From Flocculibacter collagenilyticus (GTDB lineage: Bacteria; Pseudomonadota; Gammaproteobacteria; Enterobacterales; Alteromonadaceae), in NCBI RefSeq assembly GCF_016469335.1, contig NZ_CP059888.1, forward strand, positions 124,001-188,000: 64,000 nucleotides of DNA. Reading direction: 5' to 3'. Both the position numbers and the translations under genes were made by a program. This document shows positions 37,052-45,908 of this stretch, one piece after another. Each line of letters opens with the position of its first letter. Position 1 is the first letter of the stretch. Under the pieces are notes generated by a model that searched no databases, was not told the DNA's origin, and worked only from the letters and a program-made list of their open reading frames with translations.

Positions 37052-38275
37052 CTATTTTTCAACTGCTTGTTTAGCGTTCGATTCAACTTGTTGCCAAACG
37101 CGTAAGAAGTTACCACTCAGAATTTTAACAATATCGGCGTCAGAATAGCCTCGATTCAGTAGGCCTTGCACAAGGTTAGGGTAACTTGCTACATCTTTTA
37201 GTTGTTCAGGTAATGAATCTCCCACACCATCATAGTCTGAACCAATACCAACATGGTCAATACCTGCAATTTTCACAACATGATCAATATGATCTAGCAC
37301 GATATTAAGTCCAGCAAACGGAAATGGGTTTTCTTTCTCATATTGCTCGTCGAAGCTGCTTACTTCTTTACTGTCTTTTCCAAATTGTTTAGCTAAGGCT
37401 TTTTCTTGTTTAGATTTCTTTTCATACCACTTTTGTGCTGGTGAGCTAACAAAAGAAGAGCCAAAGTTGATTTGAATGACACCACCATTTTTTGCTAGCG
37501 CTTTGATCATCGCGTCATCCATATTACGTTCAAAGCCCGGCGTAAACTTTCGTAGTGAGCTATGCGATGCAATCACAGGTGCGTTAGACAGTTCGATGAC
37601 TTGGTAAAAAGCATCGTCGGAAACATGAGAAATATCTATCATCATGCCAATGTCGTTCATTGCGGTTACTAACGTTTTGCCAAATGGACTTAAGCCTTTC
37701 CATTGGCGACGTAAGTCATAAGAGGAGTCAGAAATATGGTTGCTTTGTGAATGAGCGAGGGTAATGTAGCGCACGCCACGTTGGTAAAAATGGGTGAGGT
37801 TTGCTAGTTTGCCATCAATCGGTGCACCATTTTCCATCCCCATTGGTAAAGAAATTAATCCCTGTTTAAACTGTGCTTTTACATCGGCAACAGAGGTCGC
37901 AATTGCAAATTTATCGGGTGCGCGCCCGACAATGGCTTCAACATAATCGATAAGTCGGTCAGCCATACGAACAGCCCCACCCGCTTTTTCAAGAGACGCC
38001 GGTATATAAATCGACATAAATGGCGCATTCAGCCCACCTTGCTTTGCTCTTGGATAATCGAAGTCGCCAGTGCCAGTGGCTTTAGTGACATCTTCCCATT
38101 TTTCCTCAAGGCGGTAAGGCACATCAATATGGCTATCAAGCAAAATATGTTGTTGAACGAGTTGGTGCGCTTTTTTGGTTGCAAACTGGGTTGTATTGGG
38201 TGTTGACGTTGCAAACGTGTTGCACGAAGCCATCAGTAAAGCGGCGCTCAAACTACTAACAATATAATGATTCAT
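37052..38275 (-). CDS. Secreted M19 membrane dipeptidase
   Basis: 407 aa with a signal peptide whose end, MASCNTFA, could be read as a lipobox. M19 metal ligands: LLDSHIDVP (HxD), the Glu in MENGAPI, HSNHISDSS region and the later HSSLR; the C-terminal Asp lies in GIGSDYDGVGD. Members cleave dipeptides, including Cys-Gly from glutathione and D-amino-acid dipeptides. Being first in an operon with a cysteine-synthase-like enzyme, I infer a link to cysteinyl-dipeptide or sulfur recycling. Confidence 0.88.
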   Translation of the reverse strand: MNHYIVSSLSAALLMASCNTFATSTPNTTQFATKKAHQLVQQHILLDSHIDVPYRLEEKWEDVTKATGTGDFDYPRAKQGGLNAPFMSIYIPASLEKAGGAVRMADRLIDYVEAIVGRAPDKFAIATSVADVKAQFKQGLISLPMGMENGAPIDGKLANLTHFYQRGVRYITLAHSQSNHISDSSYDLRRQWKGLSPFGKTLVTAMNDIGMMIDISHVSDDAFYQVIELSNAPVIASHSSLRKFTPGFERNMDDAMIKALAKNGGVIQINFGSSFVSSPAQKWYEKKSKQEKALAKQFGKDSKEVSSFDEQYEKENPFPFAGLNIVLDHIDHVVKIAGIDHVGIGSDYDGVGDSLPEQLKDVASYPNLVQGLLNRGYSDADIVKILSGNFLRVWQQVESNAKQAVEK

Positions 38276-38394
38276 GATGCGTGAAATCCTTAAGTAATAC
38301 AGGTGATTGTGGCTAGCACATTACTGTACTGAATGAAAAAATGCTAGATGTAATCGGAACAGATAGTTTCTTTTATAGGGAAGGGGCTGCGGTA

Positions 38395-38418
38395 CAGCGA
38401 CTACCGTGTCAGTCGCTG
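38395..38418. terminator. Hairpin between maoP and the dipeptidase gene
   Basis: Perfect 8-bp stem CAGCGACT/AGTCGCTG with an 8-nt loop. It lies downstream of maoP on the minus strand, with no T run. A second small repeat, CATAC/GTATG, follows near 38442. Termination of maoP is the simplest reading. Confidence 0.4.
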
Positions 38419-38477
38419 CATTGAATCAAGCAAAGTGCATCCATACGTTAAGGTATGAATGACAAGATACCTGAGCG

Positions 38478-38825
38478 TTAAATGCCCTCGGACGAATCTA
38501 CAGAGTCGTTGTCAGTGTTAGATACTCGTTTGTAGCTGGTGGCCGCATGAAAGGTTTTTTTCTTTTTAATTGCCGCAAGGTATTTTAACCACACTTTTTC
38601 GTGAATATTTTGCGGTGGGTAGCCGTGACAAATGGTATTAACGAATTGTTGCTCTTCTTCAGTGGTGGGCGTTATTTCATTTTCTGCTAACGCTTTGTAA
38701 CTTACACCGTTCGCTTCTAATAATTGCGCTTCACGAATAGTGAACTCGCCTGAGCGGCTAAAGCCGACAGCGAAATTAATTGCGTCGAAAAACTTTTTAG
38801 GTGCATTAAAACTGTTGTTGCTCAT
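38478..38825 (-). CDS. maoP: MaoP, DUF413 macrodomain protein
   Basis: 115 aa DUF413 protein. It matches E. coli MaoP (YifE) in FDAINFAVGFSRSGEFTIREAQ, quoted as GFSRSGEFTI and EAQLLE, in TPTTEEEQQFV and in VWLKYLAAIKKKKTFHA. In E. coli MaoP acts with the maoS site to organise the Ori macrodomain and limit long-range chromosome contacts. A variable acidic tail follows. I cannot identify maoS upstream by eye. Confidence 0.93.
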   Translation of the reverse strand: MSNNSFNAPKKFFDAINFAVGFSRSGEFTIREAQLLEANGVSYKALAENEITPTTEEEQQFVNTICHGYPPQNIHEKVWLKYLAAIKKKKTFHAATSYKRVSNTDNDSVDSSEGI

Positions 38826-39061
38826 ATCTATTACTCATAATAATTAAACACAATAAAAAGGGTGGCTGTATACCAATTAAATTAACCTACATATATGACA
38901 GTCGTGCGGAATGCACGGTGGAAATCAAGCCCTCATTGTTGGTGCTAAAAGCAGAAAATAGATATGAGTATTTATAGTTCAATTCAAGAGGGCTGAAAAT
39001 ATTTTTTTAATAACTTATTGGTTAAATATATTGCTTTAATATAATTAAAAGTAATTAATAA

Positions 39062-40123
39062 TCAGCTTGTTACCAGCTGACGCTGTTCAGGATGACCCAT
39101 AGCCAAAATAAATGGATCGCTTGTTTGGCGGTCAATAAAGTCTTCCTTATTCGTCATATTTTGCCATTGGTGTTTAATGAGTGTTTGTGCAACGGCACCA
39201 CCTAAGGTGTTACCAGGACCTAAAATAATTAACTTATCTGGCGCAAACTCTTTCAATGCCGTGGTAATTGCAGCTGTAAAGTTATACGGCGTTGCTACTT
39301 GTGTGGCTAGGGTATAGTGATGAAGTGAATAAATATCACTGTGATAGGGTTGCCACACGTGTCCTTCACCATCAATCATCGGTAATTGAGGCGGTGTGAA
39401 TAAGTTTACGGGCAGTAGCTGCTGTGCTTGTTGACTTACATTTTCCAATAATGGCGTATGAAAAGCAGCATGGTTAAACAGCTTCATTGGATAACGATTA
39501 TCGATTTGTGGCAATCGTTTTGCTAACTCGTTGAGTCCTTGGGTGTTACCACCGATGACCCAATACCCTCCCAGCTTAATTGATAAGTGCACTTGGCAAC
39601 CATCTACCTGTTGAACATCACTCATTTGTGTGGCTAAAAATGTTTCGCTGTCATCACAGGGTTGCCAGTTTTCTGTCATTACCGGATAGATCATCTGGCC
39701 ACCAATTAATGGCTGGCTTACCATATTACCCATAGAATTAATTAAGTGGATGGCATTTTGTGGTGACAACGCGCCAGCCGCGGCCAAGCTGATATACCAG
39801 CCCATTGAGTTGCCTGTGACGGCGACAATCTCATATTTGTCGCGGTTAATAGCGGCAAAATCCGCAATTGCGCATGCATAAATTAACGCTGAGGCATTTT
39901 CACCTGCACTGTGAATACGTAAATTAAAGGTGTCACTGTTGTCTAAATCGCTCACACTGACTTGATCTTGGGTGTTGCGATAGTCATCAATCGTCGTCAG
40001 TAAACTTTGTTTATCGCTGTGAAACCGCTGCAGGTAGCCAAGCTCTTCTTTGTTATAGGTGCCTCTGCCCGGGCAAATAACAACTACTTTTTGTTTTTTT
40101 GTATCGTTTGAGGTGCTAGTCAT
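39062..40123 (-). CDS. Free-standing malonyl/acyl transferase (FabD-like)
   Basis: 353 aa acyltransferase of the FabD/AT fold. The nucleophile elbow is GNSMG (in AVTGNSMGWYISLA) in place of the usual GHSxG, the catalytic His is in FNHAAFHTPLL, and the start VVICPGRGTY resembles the FabD opening. It is not in a fab cluster. It starts 12 bases after the fused 2-oxoacid dehydrogenase gene on the same strand, so the two are probably one operon. The Asn in the elbow is unusual. Substrate unknown; an acyl-CoA made by its neighbour is one possibility. Confidence 0.8.
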   Translation of the reverse strand: MTSTSNDTKKQKVVVICPGRGTYNKEELGYLQRFHSDKQSLLTTIDDYRNTQDQVSVSDLDNSDTFNLRIHSAGENASALIYACAIADFAAINRDKYEIVAVTGNSMGWYISLAAAGALSPQNAIHLINSMGNMVSQPLIGGQMIYPVMTENWQPCDDSETFLATQMSDVQQVDGCQVHLSIKLGGYWVIGGNTQGLNELAKRLPQIDNRYPMKLFNHAAFHTPLLENVSQQAQQLLPVNLFTPPQLPMIDGEGHVWQPYHSDIYSLHHYTLATQVATPYNFTAAITTALKEFAPDKLIILGPGNTLGGAVAQTLIKHQWQNMTNKEDFIDRQTSDPFILAMGHPEQRQLVTS

Positions 40124-40135
40124 ATTCGGTTCTGC

Positions 40136-42457
40136 TTAAAATGATGAAGTTGCAAAAGACTTATTTTTATTTGCAGCACTAGGCTCATTATCATTAGATG
40201 CTGCATTAGGTGACGAGCTGGTTAAGTCGATGGAACTAGGTTGTTCAAGAGGTGCTGAGCGCGCAACGAGGGCTTGTGCTGCATTAACGATTTGTTCGCA
40301 TTTAGGCAGTACTTCATATGCCGCTTTTCCTAATGGAATAAAGCTGTCATCTGCCGTGACTCTGCTTAAGTTGGTATGGATATTATGTTCAGCAAATAAG
40401 GTGAAAATGGCTTCACTGATTGAGGCGGTTTTGCGGCATTCATCAACAACCAGTACATTGTTGCAACCTGTAACCGCTGCTAAAATACCTTGTTCATCCA
40501 GTGGTGCTAACCAGCGTAAATCAATCACTTGGCAATCAATACCTTGTGCTAATAACAACGTTTGCGCTTTACGCGATAAGTAGTAACCGTTGCCGTAGCT
40601 AATAATGGTTAAATGTTGGCTGCTGCCATGAACAGTAATGCCTTGGGCATCGTTCGGGCTGCTTTCGTTGGGAAGTGGGTAATCAAATGCCCATTGTCCG
40701 TCGTTTACTTCATGTAAGTCGCGCTGCATATAAAGCGCAATAGGCTCAAGAAAGATCACTACACGGCCTTCTTCGTGCGCTAATCTTACCGCTTCGCGTA
40801 GCATTAAAACGGCGTCTTTGCCGTTAGATGGACAGGCAATAATAAGGCCAGGAATATCTCTAAATACAGCAAAAGAGTTATCGTTATGAAAGTGACCGCC
40901 AAAGCCTTTTTGATAGGCTAATCCAGCAATACGTACCACCATTGGGTTGGTAAATTGGCCATTTGAGAAAAACGGCAAGGTAGCCGCTTCTCCACGAATT
41001 TGGTCTTCAGCATTATGTACGTACGCCAAAAATTGAATTTCAGGTATAGGGATAAACTTGTTGTGTGCTAAGCCAATTGCCAAGCCCAAAATAGACTGTT
41101 CATCCAGCAGTGTATTAATAACGCGGGTAGGGCCAAATTTATCTACTAGCTTACTCGTAACATGGTAAACGCCGCCTTTTTTTCCTATGTCTTCACCGCA
41201 CATCACAATTTGTTGATATTGCGCCATCAAATCGTGCAGAGTCCAATTCAGCAGTTTAGCCATGTGTTGTGGCTTACCTACGTTATGGCGTTCATGCTTA
41301 AACAGTGCGTTACGTTGGTCAGTGCTGATGTTAGCAGGTGTTGGTAACATACTTGGTGGCGGAATTAGTGAGCGCATCACGGCTTTGGCACTTTCTAATT
41401 TTTTCTTATTAACAACCTCTTTCGCGATGCGAACGATTCGTTCACTGAGGGTGTTTTCCATCTCACAAATTTGCGCCGCATTAAGGATATTATTGGCGAG
41501 TAAAGTGCTGGCGGTTTGTAATAATGGATCTTGTTGTTCGGTTTGTTCAATATCGCTGAGCTTACGATAAGCAACTTCGGCGTCAGATCCTGCATGTCCG
41601 AGTAATCGAACCAAACGCACATGTAAAAAGACTGGACGATAGGTTTCACGAGCGATGCGTTCAGCTTCTTTTGCCATGCGGTAAGTGTCTAAAATGTCCA
41701 AGCCATCGCAACTTAAATAAGTTAGCCCAGCTCGGTTCGCAAAGTTGGCGTGTATCCAACCACGCGGTGTTGGCGTTGAGATCCCAATACCATTATCTTC
41801 GCAAATAAACACAATCGGCAAACGAATATTCTGATAGGCTGCCCATGCAGCTGCATTAATTGCGCCCTGCGCGGTGGAATGATTGGCCGACGCATCGCCG
41901 AAGCTGCATAGTACTACGCCGTCGTTGGCTAATTCACCTTGATGTTGTAATTTTTTTGCCAATGGAATGCTGAGTGCTGTGCCGACTGCTTTAGGTACAT
42001 GTGACGCAATGGTGCTGGTTTGTGGGGGAACAAATAATGCCTTACTGCCAAGTACTTTATGGCGACCACCAGAAATAGGATCGTCTGCGGCTGCCGCGAA
42101 AGACAGCAACATGTCATATAGCGGCGTTTGTCCGGTAAGTTGTTTACTGCGTTGAATAAAAAATGCGCCACTACGGTAATGTAAAAATGCCATATCGTTT
42201 ACTTTAAACGCCTTGGCGATAGCTGCATTGCCTTCATGGCCAGCACTGCCAATAGTGTAAAAGCTTTCACCTTGGCGCTGCATAACACGAGAATGCAAGT
42301 CCAGCAGTCTACTCATTAATTGCGTTTCTAATAAATCGACACACTCACTGGCCGATAAACCCAATGCGTCAGGTTGCCAACGTGAAGGGGGGGGAAGATC
42401 TCCGCTGGTAACATTAGCAATAAAATTTTCTTTAATGAGTTTATTACGATCTTGCAT
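40136..42457 (-). CDS. Fused E1 alpha-beta 2-oxoacid dehydrogenase
   Basis: 773 aa. Residues ~1-350 form the E1-alpha part, with the thiamine-diphosphate motif GDASANHSTAQGA and ending at ICEDN; residues ~395-720 form E1-beta (GEDIGKKGGVYHVT, IQFLAYVHNAEDQI). Sequence is closest to branched-chain or mixed 2-oxoacid dehydrogenase E1. No E2 or E3 gene is nearby, so it must borrow them or act without them. A poly-C run of eight (42387-42394) near the start of the coding sequence encodes LPPPS. The C-terminal ~30 residues are Ser/Asn-rich. It is followed by the acyltransferase gene. Confidence 0.85.
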   Translation of the reverse strand: MQDRNKLIKENFIANVTSGDLPPPSRWQPDALGLSASECVDLLETQLMSRLLDLHSRVMQRQGESFYTIGSAGHEGNAAIAKAFKVNDMAFLHYRSGAFFIQRSKQLTGQTPLYDMLLSFAAAADDPISGGRHKVLGSKALFVPPQTSTIASHVPKAVGTALSIPLAKKLQHQGELANDGVVLCSFGDASANHSTAQGAINAAAWAAYQNIRLPIVFICEDNGIGISTPTPRGWIHANFANRAGLTYLSCDGLDILDTYRMAKEAERIARETYRPVFLHVRLVRLLGHAGSDAEVAYRKLSDIEQTEQQDPLLQTASTLLANNILNAAQICEMENTLSERIVRIAKEVVNKKKLESAKAVMRSLIPPPSMLPTPANISTDQRNALFKHERHNVGKPQHMAKLLNWTLHDLMAQYQQIVMCGEDIGKKGGVYHVTSKLVDKFGPTRVINTLLDEQSILGLAIGLAHNKFIPIPEIQFLAYVHNAEDQIRGEAATLPFFSNGQFTNPMVVRIAGLAYQKGFGGHFHNDNSFAVFRDIPGLIIACPSNGKDAVLMLREAVRLAHEEGRVVIFLEPIALYMQRDLHEVNDGQWAFDYPLPNESSPNDAQGITVHGSSQHLTIISYGNGYYLSRKAQTLLLAQGIDCQVIDLRWLAPLDEQGILAAVTGCNNVLVVDECRKTASISEAIFTLFAEHNIHTNLSRVTADDSFIPLGKAAYEVLPKCEQIVNAAQALVARSAPLEQPSSIDLTSSSPNAASNDNEPSAANKNKSFATSSF

Positions 42458-42567
42458 AGTGCATTCCTTTTAAACACGATGCGCAATTATTTTGATTATC
42501 ATTTATTGCGCACGTGCTGGTGGCTGTTGGTATCAGTTAAGCAGTAAACAAATATAGCGTGCGACGA

Positions 42568-43764
42568 TCACACGCTTTGAAAGGCTTGAATACCGGTTTG
42601 CGCACGACCCAAAATGAGTGCATGGATATCGTGCGTGCCTTCGTAAGTATTAACCGCTTCTAAATTCATCATGTGACGAATAACATGGAATTCGTCAGCG
42701 ATACCGTTACCGCCATGCATGTCACGGGCAACACGTGCAATGTCGAGCGCTTTTCCGCAAGAGTTACGTTTTAATAAAGAAATCACTTCTACAGGTAGGT
42801 TTTGTTGATCCATTAAACGGCTCGCTTGTAGACAGCCTAATAAGCCTAGGCTTATTTCTGTTTGCATATCAGCCAGTTTCTTTTGTACTAGCTGGGTTGC
42901 GGCTAATGGCTTGCCAAACTGAGTACGGTCTAAACAATATTGCCTAGCGGCATGCCAGCAAAACTCTGCTGCACCTAATGCGCCCCATGCAATACCAAAA
43001 CGTGCCTTGTTTAAGCAGCCGAACGGCCCTTTCAACCCTGTTACATTGGGCAAATGGTTTTCGGTTGGTACAAACACTTCATCCATCACAATTTCACCAG
43101 TGATGGAGGCACGTAACGAGAACTTGCCTTCAATTTTAGGGGCTGACAGCCCTTTCATGCCTTTATCTAGAATGAAGCCATTGATCACGCCATCAAGCTT
43201 TGCCCACACCACAAATACGTCAGCAATAGGTGAATTTGTGATCCACATTTTGCTACCGCTTAACATGTAGCCGCCGTCAACTTTTTTGGCGGTAGTTTTC
43301 ATACTGGCAGGATCTGAGCCAGCGTCTGGCTCGGTTAATCCAAAACAGCCAATCCATTCGCCAGTAGCGAGTTTAGGTAAGTATTTTTCGCGCTGAGATT
43401 CTGTGCCGTATGCATAAATGGGGTGCATAACCAGTGATGACTGTACGCTCATTGCAGAGCGGTAGCCGCTGTCTACACGTTCCACTTCTCGTGCAATTAA
43501 GCCATAGCAGGCATGATTCACATCTGCGCAGCCATACTTTTCTGGTAAGGTACAACCCAGCATGCCTAGTTCGCCTAATTCGTTCATAATTTCACGGTCA
43601 AAGTGTTCATGGCGATTAGCATGTAACACTCTTGGCATTAGCCGTTCTTGACAATACTGATGTGCAGTGTCGCGGATCATGCGTTCTTCATCATTAAGTA
43701 AGGCGTTTAGATTAAGAGGATCTTGCCAATCGAATGTCACTTTTGGAGATGTTTGCTCAGTCAT
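42568..43764 (-). CDS. gcdH: Glutaryl-CoA dehydrogenase
   Basis: 398 aa acyl-CoA dehydrogenase that oxidises and decarboxylates glutaryl-CoA to crotonyl-CoA in lysine, tryptophan and glutarate breakdown. Markers: [30 protein letters not shown] for FAD binding, and the catalytic Glu in [17 protein letters not shown], typical of GCDH rather than short-chain enzymes. It is transcribed away from a LysR-type regulator gene 147 bases upstream. Confidence 0.95.
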   Translation of the reverse strand: MTEQTSPKVTFDWQDPLNLNALLNDEERMIRDTAHQYCQERLMPRVLHANRHEHFDREIMNELGELGMLGCTLPEKYGCADVNHACYGLIAREVERVDSGYRSAMSVQSSLVMHPIYAYGTESQREKYLPKLATGEWIGCFGLTEPDAGSDPASMKTTAKKVDGGYMLSGSKMWITNSPIADVFVVWAKLDGVINGFILDKGMKGLSAPKIEGKFSLRASITGEIVMDEVFVPTENHLPNVTGLKGPFGCLNKARFGIAWGALGAAEFCWHAARQYCLDRTQFGKPLAATQLVQKKLADMQTEISLGLLGCLQASRLMDQQNLPVEVISLLKRNSCGKALDIARVARDMHGGNGIADEFHVIRHMMNLEAVNTYEGTHDIHALILGRAQTGIQAFQSV

Positions 43765-43911
43765 ACAGCGCTCATTATTTAGTTCAGTTGATGGGTTTTT
43801 AAGCTAGCATAAGCGCAGTAAAGCTAAAGGTGAAATATTCTTTATCTTTAAGTAGTATAGAAAAAAGCTATAGCTAAATGTAGTAATCAGCATTCAAAAC
43901 GAGGAAGGGTA

Positions 43912-44778
43912 ATGGATCTAAAAGCGCTTAAATACTTTGTATCTGTTTATGAAAATCAAAGCTTTAGCGCTGCTGCGGTACACTGTTATATCGCTCAGCC
44001 GTCCATTTCAGCAGCCATCCAACAATTGGAGTCGAGTTTGCAGTGCCAATTGTTTACCCGCCATGCGCGCGGTGTTACGCCAACGAGCCATGGTGACTTA
44101 CTTTACCAGCACGCGGTCAGCTTATTGGGGCAGTCTAAAGCCATTACCGCCTTGTTTACTGAAGCATCAAATAGTCAGCCATTTCGTTTAGGATTAGTGC
44201 GAGCGTTAGGTGTTGATAGGATGAGTAGGTTGTTGAAAGAGTTCTCGGCACGAGTGCCAGAGCTAGAACTTACATTAGTTGAACCAGAGCAGCCATGCGA
44301 TGCTCGAATCATTCATCGAGATATGTGCAGCAAAGACGAGCACTTTGTGCCAATGTGGCAAGATGAATATGCCTTAGCGGTGCCGCTCTCTCATCCGTTG
44401 GCTTTACAATCTGAGGTCAATTTAAATGATTTTGACGGCCTAGCGTTTATTGAGCGCGCTGGGTGCCATGCATGGGATCGGGTATCGAAAGAATTAATTA
44501 AGCGTAATATTCGAGTAACACCGACTGCACATATTCAAACCATTGAATATGCGATGGGATTAGTTAGAGCTGAAGTGGGATGCGCTTTAGTGCCAAAAAT
44601 AAAACAAATATTAAGCTATCCCGATGTAGTGTTTAGGCCAGTTACTGAACTTAAATTAAAGCGCGATATTGGGCTAGCTTATCAAATACCGTCATCGAAG
44701 CAAAAAGCAGTAATAGGTACGAGTGTGGATGCAATGTCCACGTTAATTCGTTTATGTAAAAGTCGTCAACGCAAATAA
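43912..44778 (+). CDS. LysR-type regulator divergent from gcdH
   Basis: 288 aa. The N-terminal winged helix-turn-helix (residues ~1-60) reads MDLKALKYFVSVYENQSFSAAA, quoted as KYFVSVYENQSFSAAA, followed by the effector domain. Ribosome-binding site GAGGAAGG. Divergent placement next to gcdH suggests a GcdR-like activator of glutaryl-CoA metabolism. The stop codon is the first of three in-frame TAA codons in a 9-base tandem repeat. Confidence 0.88.
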   Translation: MDLKALKYFVSVYENQSFSAAAVHCYIAQPSISAAIQQLESSLQCQLFTRHARGVTPTSHGDLLYQHAVSLLGQSKAITALFTEASNSQPFRLGLVRALGVDRMSRLLKEFSARVPELELTLVEPEQPCDARIIHRDMCSKDEHFVPMWQDEYALAVPLSHPLALQSEVNLNDFDGLAFIERAGCHAWDRVSKELIKRNIRVTPTAHIQTIEYAMGLVRAEVGCALVPKIKQILSYPDVVFRPVTELKLKRDIGLAYQIPSSKQKAVIGTSVDAMSTLIRLCKSRQRK

Positions 44779-44797
44779 CGCAAATAACGCAAATAAC
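44769..44797. repeat. 9-bp tandem repeat with three stop codons
   Basis: ACGCAAATA is repeated three times in tandem. Because the unit is nine bases, TAA recurs in frame three times; the first is the LysR stop. A slip in copy number would not alter the protein. Confidence 0.85.
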
Positions 44798-44830
44798 ATT
44801 AGTCTAATAAGTATTATAGAAGGATTTACC

Positions 44831-45850
44831 ATGTTAACACTCGCGGATATCAACGCAGCACAACAAAGAGTAGCGCCTTATGTGCATAAAACACCAGTCT
44901 TAACTAGCCATCTATTAAACCAGTGGCTAGGGCATAATGTGTACTTCAAAGTCGAGTCGCTACAAAAGGTAGGGGCGTTTAAGGCAAGAGGCGCATGCAA
45001 TGCACTAGCATGGCTAAAAGAGCAGGAGCAATTACCGAAGCATATTGTTGCTAACAGTTCGGGCAATCATGCTCAAGCTGTGGCGTGGGCGGCGGCGCAA
45101 TTCCAAATTCCTGCCACCATTTTTATGCCAACAAATGTGTCTAAAATAAAAGCCCAAGCAACCAAAAGCTACGGTGCTAATGTAGTGCTGTGCAATACCC
45201 GCCAAGAAGCCGATGAGCGTGTTGCCGACGCGGCTGAGCAAACCGGATTTTACTGGTTACCACCGTATAACCACGAGCAAATTATTTGCGGACAAGGGAC
45301 ATGTGCACTGGAAGCGCTACAACAGCAACCCGATATAGATGCAGTATTTGCGCCTTGTGGTGGTGGTGGGTTGTTATCAGGCACTTATATTGCAACGAAT
45401 GGGATTGCCGAGCAACAGCACAAACAAATTAAGGTGATTGGTGTAGAGCCGCTGATAGCAAACGATGCCGCATGTTCATTACGTGAAAATAAAATAATGA
45501 CATTATCTGATACGCCATCCACGTTAGCAGACGGTGCAAAGACCTTAAGTGTTGGCTCGTTAACTTTTGAGTATTTAAAAAAATTAGATGGTTTTTATGA
45601 GGTGGAAGAGCGCGCTATCGCTTATTGGACGCAATGGCTCAATCATTTACTTAAGGTACGTATCGAGCCGACCAGTGCGATGTCTATGGCCGCGGCAGTA
45701 CGGTGGTTGAAAACGCATGATGCTGCACAGGCTTCATCTAAACCACTAAATTTATTAATAATAATTTCTGGCGGGAATATTGATCAAAAAACGATGCAAA
45801 CCATTTGGCAGACAGATTATTTAACAACTTTGCCACAAGAGTTTAGTTGA
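44831..45850 (+). CDS. Threonine/serine dehydratase, fold-type II PLP enzyme
   Basis: 339 aa. PLP lysine in VGAFKARGA, substrate loop NSSGNHAQAVA and Gly-rich loop CGGGGLLSG, all typical of catabolic threonine dehydratase or serine racemase-like enzymes. It lacks the C-terminal ACT-like regulatory domain of biosynthetic IlvA, so it is expected to be unregulated by isoleucine. Product: 2-oxobutyrate or pyruvate plus ammonia. It follows the LysR gene by 52 bases and may be co-transcribed. Confidence 0.9.
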   Translation: MLTLADINAAQQRVAPYVHKTPVLTSHLLNQWLGHNVYFKVESLQKVGAFKARGACNALAWLKEQEQLPKHIVANSSGNHAQAVAWAAAQFQIPATIFMPTNVSKIKAQATKSYGANVVLCNTRQEADERVADAAEQTGFYWLPPYNHEQIICGQGTCALEALQQQPDIDAVFAPCGGGGLLSGTYIATNGIAEQQHKQIKVIGVEPLIANDAACSLRENKIMTLSDTPSTLADGAKTLSVGSLTFEYLKKLDGFYEVEERAIAYWTQWLNHLLKVRIEPTSAMSMAAAVRWLKTHDAAQASSKPLNLLIIISGGNIDQKTMQTIWQTDYLTTLPQEFS

Positions 45851-45908
45851 GTGTTCTATACTGAGTGTTCATTTATTATAAATACCTAGCATAAAATAAA
45901 GAGTCGGT

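Noticed and set aside
38826-39060. maoS site upstream of maoP
   Set aside because: Expected from E. coli, and a CGTGC/GCACG repeat exists at 38903-38917, but I cannot match it to maoS with confidence.
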